Made by a program: the position numbers and the translations under genes. From NCBI GenBank assembly GCA_021734025.1, contig JAIPJS010000001.1:496001-560000 (forward strand): 64,000 nucleotides of DNA. Reading direction: 5' to 3'. Positions within the stretch are counted from its first letter, which is position 1. Each line of letters starts with the position of its first letter. Below, piece after piece: positions 25,541-35,937 of this stretch. The notes under the pieces were generated by a model. That model was not told the DNA's origin, ran no database searches, and saw only the letters and a list, made by a program, of their open reading frames with translations. The stretch comes from Candidatus Neomarinimicrobiota bacterium (GTDB taxonomy: Bacteria > Fidelibacterota > JAANXI01).

Positions 25541-25766
25541 GTTATGATATTCGCCTTTTTTGATCAATTGTAGAAGAAAAATAATGTTGAAGGATTCTAT
25601 GTTGAAAGAAATTAGAAATATTTGCGGGTACGTAAAAGAGTCTTATCGAAAGGCCGTCTTATACGGATGATAAACTGAAAAGGAGGCGAATAGTACAGGA
25701 TATCTGCATGTTTTTTGGACCTGAGAAAATTGTTCTGAAATAACTAGTTTAAACACCGGAAATACA

Positions 25767-28127
25767 ATGACTGAAGAAATTGCACACAGCAGTGATTCAA
25801 TTAAATTCGACCAGATTGCCGACTATAAAAATCCGGAGCAATCCATTAGCGATCGGGTAGAGAGCCTTTTGAGTCAAATGACTCTTGAAGAAAAGATCAA
25901 TCAAATGCTCTGTATTTGGCAGGAAAAAGAAACTCTTATATTTGATGAAGATGGGAATTTTGATCTCACTGATTTGAAACAACGGTTCGTTGGGGGTATT
26001 GGGCAGATCGGTCGCCTCAGTGACAGTAGCGGTGGGTTGAGTGCGCAAAGAATGGTAGAGATATCAAATGAAATCCAGCAATTTTTTGTCGAGCAAACCC
26101 GCCTGGGTATTCCGGTAATTTTCCATGAAGAATGCCTCCATGGGCTCGCAGGAAAAGAGGCAACCAGTTATCCGCAACCGATTGGGTTAGCAGCGACTTT
26201 TAATCCTGAGTTGGTACGTGAAATATTCTCCGCTATTTCGGATAGCGTTAGATCACGAGGAGCCCACCAGGCCTTGACACCCGTTCTGGATGTAGCACGT
26301 GATCCCCGATGGGGCCGGGTTGAGGAGACGTTTGGAGAGGATCCCTATCTCATCGCTCAGTTGGGAATTGCCGCCGTACGGGGACTGCAGAAATCTGATG
26401 GCTCAACATATGATGGAGAACTTCAACGGTTTCCCGGGCTTATAGCTACCTTAAAGCACTTTGCCGCACACGGGGAACCCGACAACGGCGCCAATTGTGG
26501 ACCGGTAAATATATCCGAACGAATGCTGCGTGATGTATTTCTATATCCGTTTGAACGGGTTATACGCGAGGCGGGGCCGGCATCTGTGATGGCTTCCTAT
26601 AACGAAATTGATGGCGTACCTTCCCACGCAAATCCGTGGCTCTTAAAGCAGGTGCTACGCGATGAATGGGAATTTCAGGGATTTGTCGTTTCGGATTATT
26701 ACGCGATTACAGAATTGAATGAAAAGGAGAATACCAACGCCCACTTTGTCGCCAGAGATAAGAAAAATGCGGCGCTCCTTGCAGCGAATGCAGGAGTAAA
26801 CTTAGAATTTCCCGAACCGGATTGTTATCCGGAGCTTGCTGAACTTGTGGAAACGGGTGATTTGGATGAGAGCGTTATTGATGAGCTGGTTGCACCGCTT
26901 CTGGAATACAAATTTAAACTCGGGCTGTTTGATGAGCCATACACGGATCCGGACAATTTGAACATTGATGCACAACTTGAATCTGACAGACCAATAGCCC
27001 TGCAAGCCGCCAGAGAAACGATTACACTCTTAAAGAACGATGAAAATCTTTTACCATTGGATATGGAACCTGACTCTACCCTTGCGGTGATTGGCCCTAA
27101 TGCAGATCGACAGTTATTGGGTGGATACAGCGGTGAACCGAAATATTACACCACAGTGCTCCAGGGGATAACGGATAAATTGCAGGGGAAGGATCCGAAA
27201 GGAGACAAAAACATTCACGTTGTCTCCAGTGAAGGCTGCAAAATTACTGTAGGCGGTTCATGGGACGAAGACGAAGTGACACTTCCCGATCCGGAAGAGG
27301 ACGAAAGGCTGATTAAGGAGGCGGTGGAAACGGCGGAGCAGTCTGATGTCGTCGTACTTGTCTTGGGTGATAACGAGCAGATATCCCGGGAAGCATGGAG
27401 TAAAGATCATTTGGGCGACCGGGCAACACTGGAGTTATTTGGAAGACAAAATGATCTTGTCCGGGCCGTGAAGCAAACGGGGAAGCCCGTTATCGTGGTC
27501 CTGATTAACGGCAGACCGAATTCCATTGAGTATATTCACAATAACGTTCCTGCAATCCTTGAATGCTGGTACCTGGGGCAAGAAACAGGGCATGCTGTTG
27601 CCGATGTTCTATTTGGGGATTACAACCCCTCCGGTAAACTTCCGATTAGCATTCCAAGATCAGTGGGACACCTCCCGGCGTACTATAACCACAAACCTTC
27701 AGCCCGACGCGGATATCTTTTCGATGACATAAGCCCGCTCTATCCATTCGGCTACGGGTTAAGTTATACGACGTTTCAATTGAGCAACGTTCGCCTCGGA
27801 AGTGAAACTATAAAATCGACTGAATCAACTCAGGTTTTCGTCGATATACAGAATACCGGACCATATGCCGGAAAACAGGTGATACAATTGTATATCAGGG
27901 ATTTGGTAAGTTCCGTAACCAGGCCGGTGAAAGAACTCCGGGGATTTCGGAAAATTCACCTGGATTCCGGGGAATCCCGGACTGTGGCCCTGGAAATCCG
28001 GCCGGAGCATCTTGCCTTTACTGATATTAATAAAACGTATACTGTTGAACCCGGCGAGTTTGAGATAATGGTTGGAGCATCTTCCAGAGATAAGGACCTG
28101 CAGAAAACCGTATTGCATGTGGTCTGA
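25767..28127 (+). CDS. GH3-family beta-xylosidase/beta-glucosidase without signal peptide
   Basis: A 786-residue family 3 hydrolase. Barrel domain (about 25-395) with the conserved TLEEKINQM opening, HEECLHG, KHFAAHGEP and nucleophile Asp310 in VVSDYYAI; alpha/beta sandwich domain (about 415-640, ending KLPISIPRSVGHLP); fibronectin-III-like C-terminal domain (about 690-786). Unlike the neighbouring hydrolases it begins MTEEIAHSSDS with no hydrophobic segment, so it should stay in the cytosol and cleave imported xylobiose or similar oligosaccharides. The sugar symporter gene follows 94 bases later, which supports this. In xylan loci GH3 proteins of this length are usually beta-xylosidases, but beta-glucosidase activity cannot be excluded. 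It has its own promoter and shared operator. Confidence 0.9.
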   Translation: MTEEIAHSSDSIKFDQIADYKNPEQSISDRVESLLSQMTLEEKINQMLCIWQEKETLIFDEDGNFDLTDLKQRFVGGIGQIGRLSDSSGGLSAQRMVEISNEIQQFFVEQTRLGIPVIFHEECLHGLAGKEATSYPQPIGLAATFNPELVREIFSAISDSVRSRGAHQALTPVLDVARDPRWGRVEETFGEDPYLIAQLGIAAVRGLQKSDGSTYDGELQRFPGLIATLKHFAAHGEPDNGANCGPVNISERMLRDVFLYPFERVIREAGPASVMASYNEIDGVPSHANPWLLKQVLRDEWEFQGFVVSDYYAITELNEKENTNAHFVARDKKNAALLAANAGVNLEFPEPDCYPELAELVETGDLDESVIDELVAPLLEYKFKLGLFDEPYTDPDNLNIDAQLESDRPIALQAARETITLLKNDENLLPLDMEPDSTLAVIGPNADRQLLGGYSGEPKYYTTVLQGITDKLQGKDPKGDKNIHVVSSEGCKITVGGSWDEDEVTLPDPEEDERLIKEAVETAEQSDVVVLVLGDNEQISREAWSKDHLGDRATLELFGRQNDLVRAVKQTGKPVIVVLINGRPNSIEYIHNNVPAILECWYLGQETGHAVADVLFGDYNPSGKLPISIPRSVGHLPAYYNHKPSARRGYLFDDISPLYPFGYGLSYTTFQLSNVRLGSETIKSTESTQVFVDIQNTGPYAGKQVIQLYIRDLVSSVTRPVKELRGFRKIHLDSGESRTVALEIRPEHLAFTDINKTYTVEPGEFEIMVGASSRDKDLQKTVLHVV

Positions 28128-28221
28128 ATTTCACCGGGCATTGTATAGCAGGATGAAGAGTGAGAAATCCTTTCTTTCTCTCCAATTTATAACCATTAAG
28201 ATAATAGAGCTGAGGTAGAAC

Positions 28222-29637
28222 GTGGAAGGCACACCGCGAAGGTTATCAATAGGCGAAAAAATCGGATTCAGTTTTGGGGATACCGCTGCCAACCTGTATT
28301 TCCAGACGTTTATAGTCTTTCTCCCAATCTTTTACACAGATGTGTTCGGACTGCCGGCTGCGGCTATGGGGACTATGTTTCTCGTCACCCGGATCTGGGA
28401 TGCTGTCAACGATCCGCTCATGGGAATGATTGCTGATAGAACGCGGACTCGCTGGGGAAAATTCCGCCCCTATATTGCATTATTTGCTGTGCCATTGGCT
28501 ATCGTCGGAGTAATAACATTTTCAACCCCGGACTTTGGCGAAACCGGTAAGCTGATATATGCCTACGTGACCTACGCTTTAATCTTGATGTTCTACACGG
28601 CTGTCAATGTACCGTATTCGGCGCTGATGGGTGTTATCTCTCCCAACTCCCTGGAGCGGACAGAAGTTTCAACCTATCGGTTTGTTGCCGCATTTGTCGG
28701 CCAGTTTATTGTGGGAGCAGCGACACTGACGCTTGTGGAATTCTTTGGTCAGGGAAACCCCCAGGTCGGGTGGCCCTGGGCCATGGGATGTTTCGGAGTA
28801 ATTGCGGCCATCTTACTTTTTATTACGTTCTTTTCCACAAAAGAGCGGGTACTACCTCCGAAAGGCCAGCAGTCCGACATCAGGCAGGATTTAAAAGATT
28901 TGTTTAAAAATAAACCGTGGTTACTCATTGCCGGCGCCACGGTGTTTCAACTGACATATATAGTGATGCGCGGGTCCTCCACTGCATACTATTTCAGGTA
29001 TTTTGTCCAGGAACAGCAGCTGGGAATATTCGGCTATAATATTAACCTCTCAGTCAATATGTTCACATCGTCATTTATCACGATCGGCACGGTTTCCACC
29101 TTGATCGGTGCACTTTTGACTATGTGGTTTTCCAAGCGGCTGGATAAAAAGAATACCTATTCAGGATTTCTTATTACAAGCGCAGTTTTCTCCGCCTTTT
29201 TCTATTTTCTGCAACCGCACAACGTGATTTTAATTTACCTGTTAAACATACTGGTGTCGTTCTTTTTTGGTTCGGTTTCTGTGCTGCAGTGGGCTATGTA
29301 TACGGATACGGCAGACTATGGCGAGTGGAAAATGGGACGACGGGCAACTGGTCTGATTATGGCCGCGTCGCTATTTGCATTAAAGCTCGGGCTCACACTG
29401 GGTGGCTCAATAGTCGGGTGGGTGCTGGGATTTTACGGATTTGTTCCAAATGTAGCCCAAACTCCGGATACCTTACACGGAATCGTGTTACTGATGAGCG
29501 CATATCCGGCCATTATCGGAATCCTCGGCGGTTCATTGATGCTCTTCTATCCACTCACTAATGACATGATGATCGAGATTGAGGAGGATTTGGAGGGAAG
29601 ACGGGGTGATGACGCGGCAGCGGATCCCGTTGTCTAA
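28222..29637 (+). CDS. GPH-family (glycoside-pentoside-hexuronide) cation symporter
   Basis: A 471-residue inner-membrane transporter with about 12 predicted membrane segments. The N-terminal LSIGEKIGFSFGDTAANLYF, the loop DAVNDPLMGMIADRTRTRWGKFRPY and NVPYSALMG are signatures of the melibiose/xyloside GPH family in the major facilitator superfamily. Such carriers bring in xylosides, xylo-oligosaccharides or uronates with H+ or Na+. The start is GTG at 28222 behind GAGGTAG. Placement between the cytosolic GH3 and the periplasmic GH8 suggests it imports the short products of periplasmic hydrolysis (inference). Confidence 0.92.
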   Translation: MEGTPRRLSIGEKIGFSFGDTAANLYFQTFIVFLPIFYTDVFGLPAAAMGTMFLVTRIWDAVNDPLMGMIADRTRTRWGKFRPYIALFAVPLAIVGVITFSTPDFGETGKLIYAYVTYALILMFYTAVNVPYSALMGVISPNSLERTEVSTYRFVAAFVGQFIVGAATLTLVEFFGQGNPQVGWPWAMGCFGVIAAILLFITFFSTKERVLPPKGQQSDIRQDLKDLFKNKPWLLIAGATVFQLTYIVMRGSSTAYYFRYFVQEQQLGIFGYNINLSVNMFTSSFITIGTVSTLIGALLTMWFSKRLDKKNTYSGFLITSAVFSAFFYFLQPHNVILIYLLNILVSFFFGSVSVLQWAMYTDTADYGEWKMGRRATGLIMAASLFALKLGLTLGGSIVGWVLGFYGFVPNVAQTPDTLHGIVLLMSAYPAIIGILGGSLMLFYPLTNDMMIEIEEDLEGRRGDDAAADPVV

Positions 29638-29736
29638 AATGATCTCGAAATATATTGCGGGATAAATAACCGAAATTCTCCAAAGTGATAAAGTAGAAAC
29701 TGTAAACTTGGGTGTGCATTGGTACTCGGAAAAATA

Positions 29737-31008
29737 ATGCTCCTTACAATGAAAAAACTATTCACTTCTGCCGCAGCAATTGTCCTCATACTTTTCAATA
29801 CGTTTGCGTATTCACAGACGAACACGACATCTCCGGAAATGTCGCCTGAAAAGGCAGCATTTTATACCGGCTCGTATCCGAATCTTTTCACTGAATTGCT
29901 GGGAAGGACCCCCTCGGAGGTCGAAGCAAAGATCAACTCCGCCTTCGATCAGCTGTTTTATGGAGATGACGAAAGTCAGCGGGTCTATTATCCTGTGGGC
30001 AAAGACATGGCCTATATCAAGGATATCAATAATAATGATGTCCGGACTGAGGGCATGTCTTACGGGATGATGATTGCAGTCCAGATGGATAAAAAGGAGG
30101 AGTTCAACCGGTTATGGAAATGGACAAAGACATATATGCAGCATTCAGAGGGACAGCGGGATGGATATTTTTCCTGGCATTGTAATACCGATGGCTCTGT
30201 TATCGATTCGAATTCAGCTGCAGACGGTGAAGCTTGGTTTGTAACTGCACTGCTACTTGCCTCGGGCCGGTGGGGAGATGGAAGCGGTATCTTAAACTAT
30301 AATGCTGAAGCACAGTACATTCTGGATGCCATGCTCTCCAAGACCGACTCATCTGACAGTCCTCATGTCGTAACCAATATGTTTAATAAAAGGGAATATT
30401 TAATTGTATTCGTCCCGGTAGGGCATGCAGATGATTTTACTGATCCTTCGTATCAGGTGCCGCACTTTTATGAACTCTGGGCTCGTCTTGATAACGATAA
30501 TAATCAGTTCTGGGCTGATGGTGTCAAGGCGAGCCGGAGTTTATTAAAGAAAGCCGCTCACCCGAAAACCGGTTTATCCCCCGATTATTCCCATTTTGAC
30601 GGTACTCCGTTCGAGGGATGGAATAATGGTGCGGAAAATTTTCGGTTCGATGCGTGGCGGGTCGCGATGAACGTTGCCATGGATCATGTCTGGTTTGCAC
30701 CCGGGGAATGGCACATCCGGGAGTGCAATAAATTGTTGAAATTTTTCTATGATCAGGGCATAGAAAACTACGGAAACCAATTTACTCTGGATGGGGAACC
30801 TCTGAGTGCTACGGATCAGGATCATAGCACAGGTTTAGTGGCAATGAACGCTGTTGCGGCTCTGGCTTCGACGCATGACTATCGAAAGGAGTTTGTTAAG
30901 CAATTGTGGGAAATCCCTGTCCCTGAGGGACATTACCGGTATTACGACGGCATGCTTTATATGCTTGGACTGCTACAGGTAAGCGGAAATTTTCGAGTTT
31001 ATAAATAG
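29737..31008 (+). CDS. GH8 reducing-end xylose-releasing exo-oligoxylanase-like enzyme
   Basis: A 423-residue exported GH8 enzyme. The signal peptide covers about 1-28 (ending FAYSQT). The (alpha/alpha)6 barrel has acid Glu105 in TEGMSYGMM and Asp163 in SAADGEAWF, and the length fits Rex-type exo-oligoxylanases, which remove xylose from the reducing end of xylo-oligosaccharides. Endo-xylanase or cellulase activity also occurs in GH8, but the compact single-domain form and neighbours favour Rex. ATG 29737 follows CGGAAAA; ATG 29749 and TTG 29719 are in-frame alternatives. No sorting domain, so probably periplasmic. Confidence 0.87.
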   Translation: MLLTMKKLFTSAAAIVLILFNTFAYSQTNTTSPEMSPEKAAFYTGSYPNLFTELLGRTPSEVEAKINSAFDQLFYGDDESQRVYYPVGKDMAYIKDINNNDVRTEGMSYGMMIAVQMDKKEEFNRLWKWTKTYMQHSEGQRDGYFSWHCNTDGSVIDSNSAADGEAWFVTALLLASGRWGDGSGILNYNAEAQYILDAMLSKTDSSDSPHVVTNMFNKREYLIVFVPVGHADDFTDPSYQVPHFYELWARLDNDNNQFWADGVKASRSLLKKAAHPKTGLSPDYSHFDGTPFEGWNNGAENFRFDAWRVAMNVAMDHVWFAPGEWHIRECNKLLKFFYDQGIENYGNQFTLDGEPLSATDQDHSTGLVAMNAVAALASTHDYRKEFVKQLWEIPVPEGHYRYYDGMLYMLGLLQVSGNFRVYK

Positions 31009-31136
31009 AACACCTTCAAAAGAATTTCCTGCTCTGACAATTATTTCACCTACCAAAATTTAGCAGGAGGAGTATTAAATGGAACAGCACCCTGATGCTC
31101 CAAAGAATAAACAACTTTGAAATAGACGGAGTGGCT

Positions 31137-34112
31137 ATGAGTTCCTATATGTTTTCCCACACAGAATTCAGCAGACAGGCGCTTTCAACTTATTTGACAA
31201 CAGCGTTATACCAAATGCTCCTGTTGGCAATTTGCATTTTATTGGTGTCAGGGACGATCTATTCTCAGGAAATGAACGGGACCTCTGAGACCGCCCAATC
31301 CTATGTTGTATTTCAAGAAGCCGACGGTGCGTTTCCACTGGTAGCGGAGGGAAAATCAGCTTCAATCATAATGAGCTCCACGGAATATGCCGGAGTCGTT
31401 CGTGCCGGAGAGGACCTTCAGAATGATATAGAAAAGGTGTCCGGATTCCGGCCGCAATTATCCCGTGAAAATGCACCATCCGCCCAAACTGCAGTCATCA
31501 TTGGAACAATAGGAAAAAGCGGACTTATCGATCGACTAATCGATGAGGGAAAACTGAATGTCACTGATATCCGGAACCAGTGGGAAACATTTCTTATTCA
31601 AACCATCGAGAAGCCATTTCCCGGCGTAAACTCTGCGTTGGTTATTGCCGGGAGCGATAAGCGTGGCACTATCTATGGGATCTATGATCTTGCAAAAAAT
31701 ATCGGCGTTTCACCGTGGTATTACTGGGCCGATGTCCCGGTAAAAAAACACGCCGCCCTCTATGTACTTCCCGGGTCGTATAAAATCGGCCCGCCGAAGG
31801 TAAAATATCGTGGCATTTTTATTAATGATGAGGCTCCGGCGCTATCCGGCTGGGCACATGAAAAATTCGGCGGCTTCAACCATCAATTTTATGAGAAGGT
31901 ATTTGAGCTGATACTGCGGTTACGGGGAAATTATCTCTGGCCGGCAATGTGGGGCAACGCATTTAATGTGGATGACACACTGAACCCAAAACTTGCCGAT
32001 GAATATGGCATTGTAATGGGTACATCCCACCATGAACCGATGATGCGGGCCTGGAAGGAATGGGACCGATTCGGTGAAGGGCCGTGGAATTACCAGAAAA
32101 ATGACAGCACCCTCCGGGAGTATTGGCGCAAAGGGATAGAACGGATGAACGATTATGAAAGTATCGTTACCCTTGGCATGCGTGGAGATGGCGATGAACC
32201 CATGAGCGAAGATGCCAATATCGCCTTATTGAAACGGATTGTCAGCGATCAGCGGGAAATCATCCGGGAGGTCACCGGGGAAGATATCACCGAAATTCCA
32301 CAAGTCTGGGCGCTGTACAAGGAGGTTCAAAAGTATTACGACGATGGAATGCGCGTTCCTGACGATGTGACGCTTCTGTTCGCGGACGACAACTGGGGCA
32401 ATGTGCGCAGACTTCCGGAGGCGGATGCCGAACCCCGCGAAGGCGGATACGGTATGTACTACCATTTTGACTATGTTGGCGGGCCACGGAATTATAAATG
32501 GCTCAATACCAACCAGATTGAACGGGTGTGGGAACAGATGCACCTGACATATGAGCATGGTGTAAAGCGGATTTGGATCGTGAATGTCGGCGATATTAAA
32601 CCTATGGAATTCCCAATTAGTTTCTTCCTTGATTATGCCTGGAATCCGGAGAAATACGATGCAAAGGATCTCCCGGTTTACTACCGAAATTGGGCGACGA
32701 ATCAATTCGGAGCGAAGTACGCGGACGATATTGCCGATATTTTGGCTAAATATACAAAGTATAACTCGAGAAGAACTCCGGAACTATTGTCACCTGAGAC
32801 CTATAGTTTAGTTCATTACCGTGAAGCGGAAACCGTGGTTGCCGACTACAACCGGTTGGCGAATCGAGCCAATGAAATCTATAATGAAATGCCGGAAGAA
32901 TACAAAGCGGCATTTTACCAGTTGGTGCTGCATCCGGTCATCGCTTGTGCAAATTTAAATGAACTGTATATCACGGCAGGACTTAACCGGCTCTATGCCA
33001 GTCAGGGAAGGGCTCTGACGGATAGCCTCGCGGATCGTGTGAAAGCGCTGTTTAACCAGGACGCCGATATTACAAAGTACTATAATAAGGAATTGAATGA
33101 CGGAAAATGGTCCCACATGATGGATCAAACGCATATCGGCTATACATACTGGCAGCAGCCTGAACAGAATAATATGCCGGAGATTGAAACCATATCGCTG
33201 CCAAAACCGGCTGATATGGGGGTTGCCATCGAAGGTTCGGACAACTGGTGGCCACGCAGCGACAAACAGGCAACATTGCCGACGATTGATAAGTACAACC
33301 GGAATTCCCGGTATGTTGAGATCTTCAATCGGGGGAAATCCCCGTTCGAATTTTCCATTAAACCCGGAAAACCGTGGATCAGCGTTTCCCCGAAAACTGC
33401 CACGGTGAAAAAACAACAACGTGTTCGCGTTGACGTGAGCTGGGATATCGCACCTGCCGGATTACATGAGGTACCGCTAACTATTGAAGGTACCGGAAAG
33501 ACTATTGAAGTTGGTACAAAGATTGTGAACCCCAGAGAACCTGAGCGCGAGAAGATCGAGGGATTTGTGGAAACAAACGGGTATGTCTCAATCGAAGCTC
33601 CGCACCGGACGAATTCTGTTGAGAAAGCACCGGTGCAGTGGACAGTAGTGCCAAACCTGGGCAGAACGCTGTCGGCGGTTACTCCCTTTCCGGTGACAGC
33701 TTCTCCCCAGTCTCCCGAAGGGGATAACCCGCATCTTGCATATCGGATTTATTTCTTCAGTGAAGGGGAGGTTAGCGTGAAAGTATTCACTTCGCCAACC
33801 CTGAAATACCATAATGAGGGGCTGCGATACGCCGTCTCAATTGATGACGAAGAGCCCCAGGTGATCAACATGAACCCGAACCCGTATTATGCAGATTTAA
33901 ACTACGACAGCCTCTGGAATGTCTGGGTGGCCAATAATATTAATATCCGTGAAACCAATCTGAATATCGGGAAATCCGGTTACCACGTGCTGAAGTTCTG
34001 GATGATTGATCCGGGAGTGGTCCTGCAGAAAATCGTTATCGATACCGGGGGATTGAAGAAAAGCTATCTGGGACCGCCGGAAAGCTTTTTCCGCCGGGAG
34101 ACCGTTCGTTGA
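31137..34112 (+). CDS. GH115 alpha-(4-O-methyl)-glucuronidase
   Basis: A protein of about 991 residues of the size and motif set of family GH115, which removes (methyl)glucuronic acid from both internal and terminal xylose units of glucuronoxylan. Recognisable segments are MWGNAFNVDD, MGTSHHEPMMRAW, TLGMRGDGDEP and YGMYYHFDYVGGPRNYKW; the C-terminal third is beta-sandwich (from about 760). The signal peptide is preceded by a rather long polar N-region (hydrophobic core TALYQMLLLAICILLVSG). I chose ATG 31137 behind GGAG; an in-frame ATG at 31095 lacks a ribosome site. A very strong AGGAGGAG at 31065 instead serves a 13-codon reading frame (31079-31120). No sorting domain; probable periplasmic enzyme feeding the uxuA branch. 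Confidence 0.92.
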   Translation: MSSYMFSHTEFSRQALSTYLTTALYQMLLLAICILLVSGTIYSQEMNGTSETAQSYVVFQEADGAFPLVAEGKSASIIMSSTEYAGVVRAGEDLQNDIEKVSGFRPQLSRENAPSAQTAVIIGTIGKSGLIDRLIDEGKLNVTDIRNQWETFLIQTIEKPFPGVNSALVIAGSDKRGTIYGIYDLAKNIGVSPWYYWADVPVKKHAALYVLPGSYKIGPPKVKYRGIFINDEAPALSGWAHEKFGGFNHQFYEKVFELILRLRGNYLWPAMWGNAFNVDDTLNPKLADEYGIVMGTSHHEPMMRAWKEWDRFGEGPWNYQKNDSTLREYWRKGIERMNDYESIVTLGMRGDGDEPMSEDANIALLKRIVSDQREIIREVTGEDITEIPQVWALYKEVQKYYDDGMRVPDDVTLLFADDNWGNVRRLPEADAEPREGGYGMYYHFDYVGGPRNYKWLNTNQIERVWEQMHLTYEHGVKRIWIVNVGDIKPMEFPISFFLDYAWNPEKYDAKDLPVYYRNWATNQFGAKYADDIADILAKYTKYNSRRTPELLSPETYSLVHYREAETVVADYNRLANRANEIYNEMPEEYKAAFYQLVLHPVIACANLNELYITAGLNRLYASQGRALTDSLADRVKALFNQDADITKYYNKELNDGKWSHMMDQTHIGYTYWQQPEQNNMPEIETISLPKPADMGVAIEGSDNWWPRSDKQATLPTIDKYNRNSRYVEIFNRGKSPFEFSIKPGKPWISVSPKTATVKKQQRVRVDVSWDIAPAGLHEVPLTIEGTGKTIEVGTKIVNPREPEREKIEGFVETNGYVSIEAPHRTNSVEKAPVQWTVVPNLGRTLSAVTPFPVTASPQSPEGDNPHLAYRIYFFSEGEVSVKVFTSPTLKYHNEGLRYAVSIDDEEPQVINMNPNPYYADLNYDSLWNVWVANNINIRETNLNIGKSGYHVLKFWMIDPGVVLQKIVIDTGGLKKSYLGPPESFFRRETVR

Positions 34113-34153
34113 TTCAGAAATTGATTAAAATTCCCAACGGAGGGTAGTCCTCG

Positions 34154-35923
34154 ATGCTGCAAAGCAGGAAATTATCTGTGCTGTTAATGGTTGTGTCAAT
34201 CTGTTGGAGCATGGAAAATACCGTCTTTGGTGCCGGACAAAAAATGTTTACCAATCCAATCCTGTCAGGATTTTATCCCGATCCCAGTGTCTGCAGAGTG
34301 GACAGCAATTATTATCTGGTGAATTCGACGTTTTCGTATTACCCGGGCATCCCGGTATTTCACAGCCGCGACCTGGTACACTGGGAACTACTGGGATATG
34401 CCATGGATCGGGCGGGACAACTAAACCTGGACAGCCTCGGGGTTTCCAGAGGAATCTTTGCCCCTGCCATTAATCACTACCGGGGAACTTTTTACATCAC
34501 GAGTACAGTGGTTGACGGCGGAGGGAATTTTGTCATAACAGCACAAGATCCAGCCGGCCCTTGGTCTAAACCGGTTTGGCTACCCGAAGTCAATGGAATC
34601 GATCCATCGCTATTCTTTGACACAGATGGAAAGGCGTATTTAGTTTATAACAGCATTCCACCGAATAACTCTCCGAAATATCAGGGCCATCGTACTATCC
34701 GAATCCGGGAGTTCAATACCGATAATTTGGGAACCAGAGATGAGGAATATATCCTGGTAAACGGCGGCACTGATATCTCAAATGAGCCCATCTGGATCGA
34801 GGGGCCCCACTTGTTTCATTTGACCGAAACAGGGAAGGACCCAACCGGAAATGACGGGTACTACTATCTCATTGCAGCCGAAGGTGGGACCGGGTACGAA
34901 CATTCGGAGGTCGTATTTCGGAGTAAAAACGTTTTTGGACCGTATACCCCATTTGAGGACAATCCGATACTCACCCAGAGAGATTTGCCACCGGACCGCG
35001 AACATCCGATAACCTCAACCGGTCATGCCGATATGGTACGTACTGTTGATGGAGACTGGTGGGCAACATTTTTGGGATGTCGTCCATATGAGCCGTACGA
35101 AAAAGACTATTACAACACTGGCAGAGAAACCTTTCTCACTCCTGTCGAATGGATCGAAGGCTGGCCGATCATTAATCCGGACCATGAAGAAGTCCAATAC
35201 CAGTATCCGTATCCGGTTTCCGCTGCAGAAGAGACACCTCAATCACCGTACGGAGGTGATATCTCATATACGGATGATTTTGAAACGGAGAAGTTGGATC
35301 TTAACTGGATGTTCCTGAGAACCGTGCACGAAGAATGGTACGCACTTAATTCAGAGGACGGTACTCTGAGAATTCAGGTCAGGCCGGAAACCTGCGCAGG
35401 GAAGGGAAACCCATCTTTTCTGGGACGCCGGCAACAGAATCTGTACTGTTCCGCCAGTACCCGGTTGAGTTTTTCACCCCGGTATGATGGTGAAAAAGCC
35501 GGGTTGTTGATCTTCCAGAATGGTGATCACTTTTATTATCTGTGCAAATCATCAGAAAATGGTAGGCAGGTTGTTCAGTTATTCCGGTCGGTTGCCGAAG
35601 ACACCGCTACCGGCGAAATGAAATTGCTGAATTCCCGTTTCCTTGACGACGATACCGGGGATCTCTGGTTAAAAATCACGGCAGAGGGTAATACATATTC
35701 ATTTCATTTTGCTACGGAAGCGGCGCAATGGATATTACTCAGGGGTGAACTTGATGCATCATTTTTAAGCACGAAAGTCGCTGGCGGATTCGTCGGCGCT
35801 TTTTTTGCTCTTTATACCACGTCTCTGGGGCAGCCGAGCGAAAACTCAGCAGTATACGACTGGTTTAAATACGAAGGAACGCACCCAGTATTCTCAAAGA
35901 AAAACGTTAAAAAATCTGAATAG
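34154..35923 (+). CDS. GH43 beta-xylosidase/alpha-arabinofuranosidase-like, secreted
   Basis: A 589-residue enzyme with signal peptide (1-26), a GH43 propeller (about 32-345) and a C-terminal beta-sandwich (about 370-575, YTDDFETEKLDLNWMFLRT). The catalytic base is Asp43 (GFYPDPSVC), the acid Glu216 (IWIEGPHLF), and NGIDPSLFFD supplies the pKa-modulating Asp. The two-domain layout is that of GH43 beta-xylosidases and related arabinofuranosidases. It lacks the CBM6 module and sorting domain of the other GH43 here, so it probably acts on oligosaccharides in the periplasm. ATG follows CGGAGGGTAG; 41 bases separate it from GH115 and 14 from GH10, an evident operon. Confidence 0.88.
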   Translation: MLQSRKLSVLLMVVSICWSMENTVFGAGQKMFTNPILSGFYPDPSVCRVDSNYYLVNSTFSYYPGIPVFHSRDLVHWELLGYAMDRAGQLNLDSLGVSRGIFAPAINHYRGTFYITSTVVDGGGNFVITAQDPAGPWSKPVWLPEVNGIDPSLFFDTDGKAYLVYNSIPPNNSPKYQGHRTIRIREFNTDNLGTRDEEYILVNGGTDISNEPIWIEGPHLFHLTETGKDPTGNDGYYYLIAAEGGTGYEHSEVVFRSKNVFGPYTPFEDNPILTQRDLPPDREHPITSTGHADMVRTVDGDWWATFLGCRPYEPYEKDYYNTGRETFLTPVEWIEGWPIINPDHEEVQYQYPYPVSAAEETPQSPYGGDISYTDDFETEKLDLNWMFLRTVHEEWYALNSEDGTLRIQVRPETCAGKGNPSFLGRRQQNLYCSASTRLSFSPRYDGEKAGLLIFQNGDHFYYLCKSSENGRQVVQLFRSVAEDTATGEMKLLNSRFLDDDTGDLWLKITAEGNTYSFHFATEAAQWILLRGELDASFLSTKVAGGFVGAFFALYTTSLGQPSENSAVYDWFKYEGTHPVFSKKNVKKSE

Positions 35924-35937
35924 TAAGATGGAAAGGG

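Larger units (their letters stand above)
25449..25766 (+). other. 318-bp control region and long leader before the GH3 gene
   Basis: It contains the promoter and operator described separately, then a leader of roughly 245 bases. Inside the leader is a possible small reading frame of 28 codons (25584-25670) with an internal ATG at 25599 behind AAGGA, and an unused AAAAGGAGG purine run near 25678. I see no strong stem as in the transporter leader. Confidence 0.5.
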
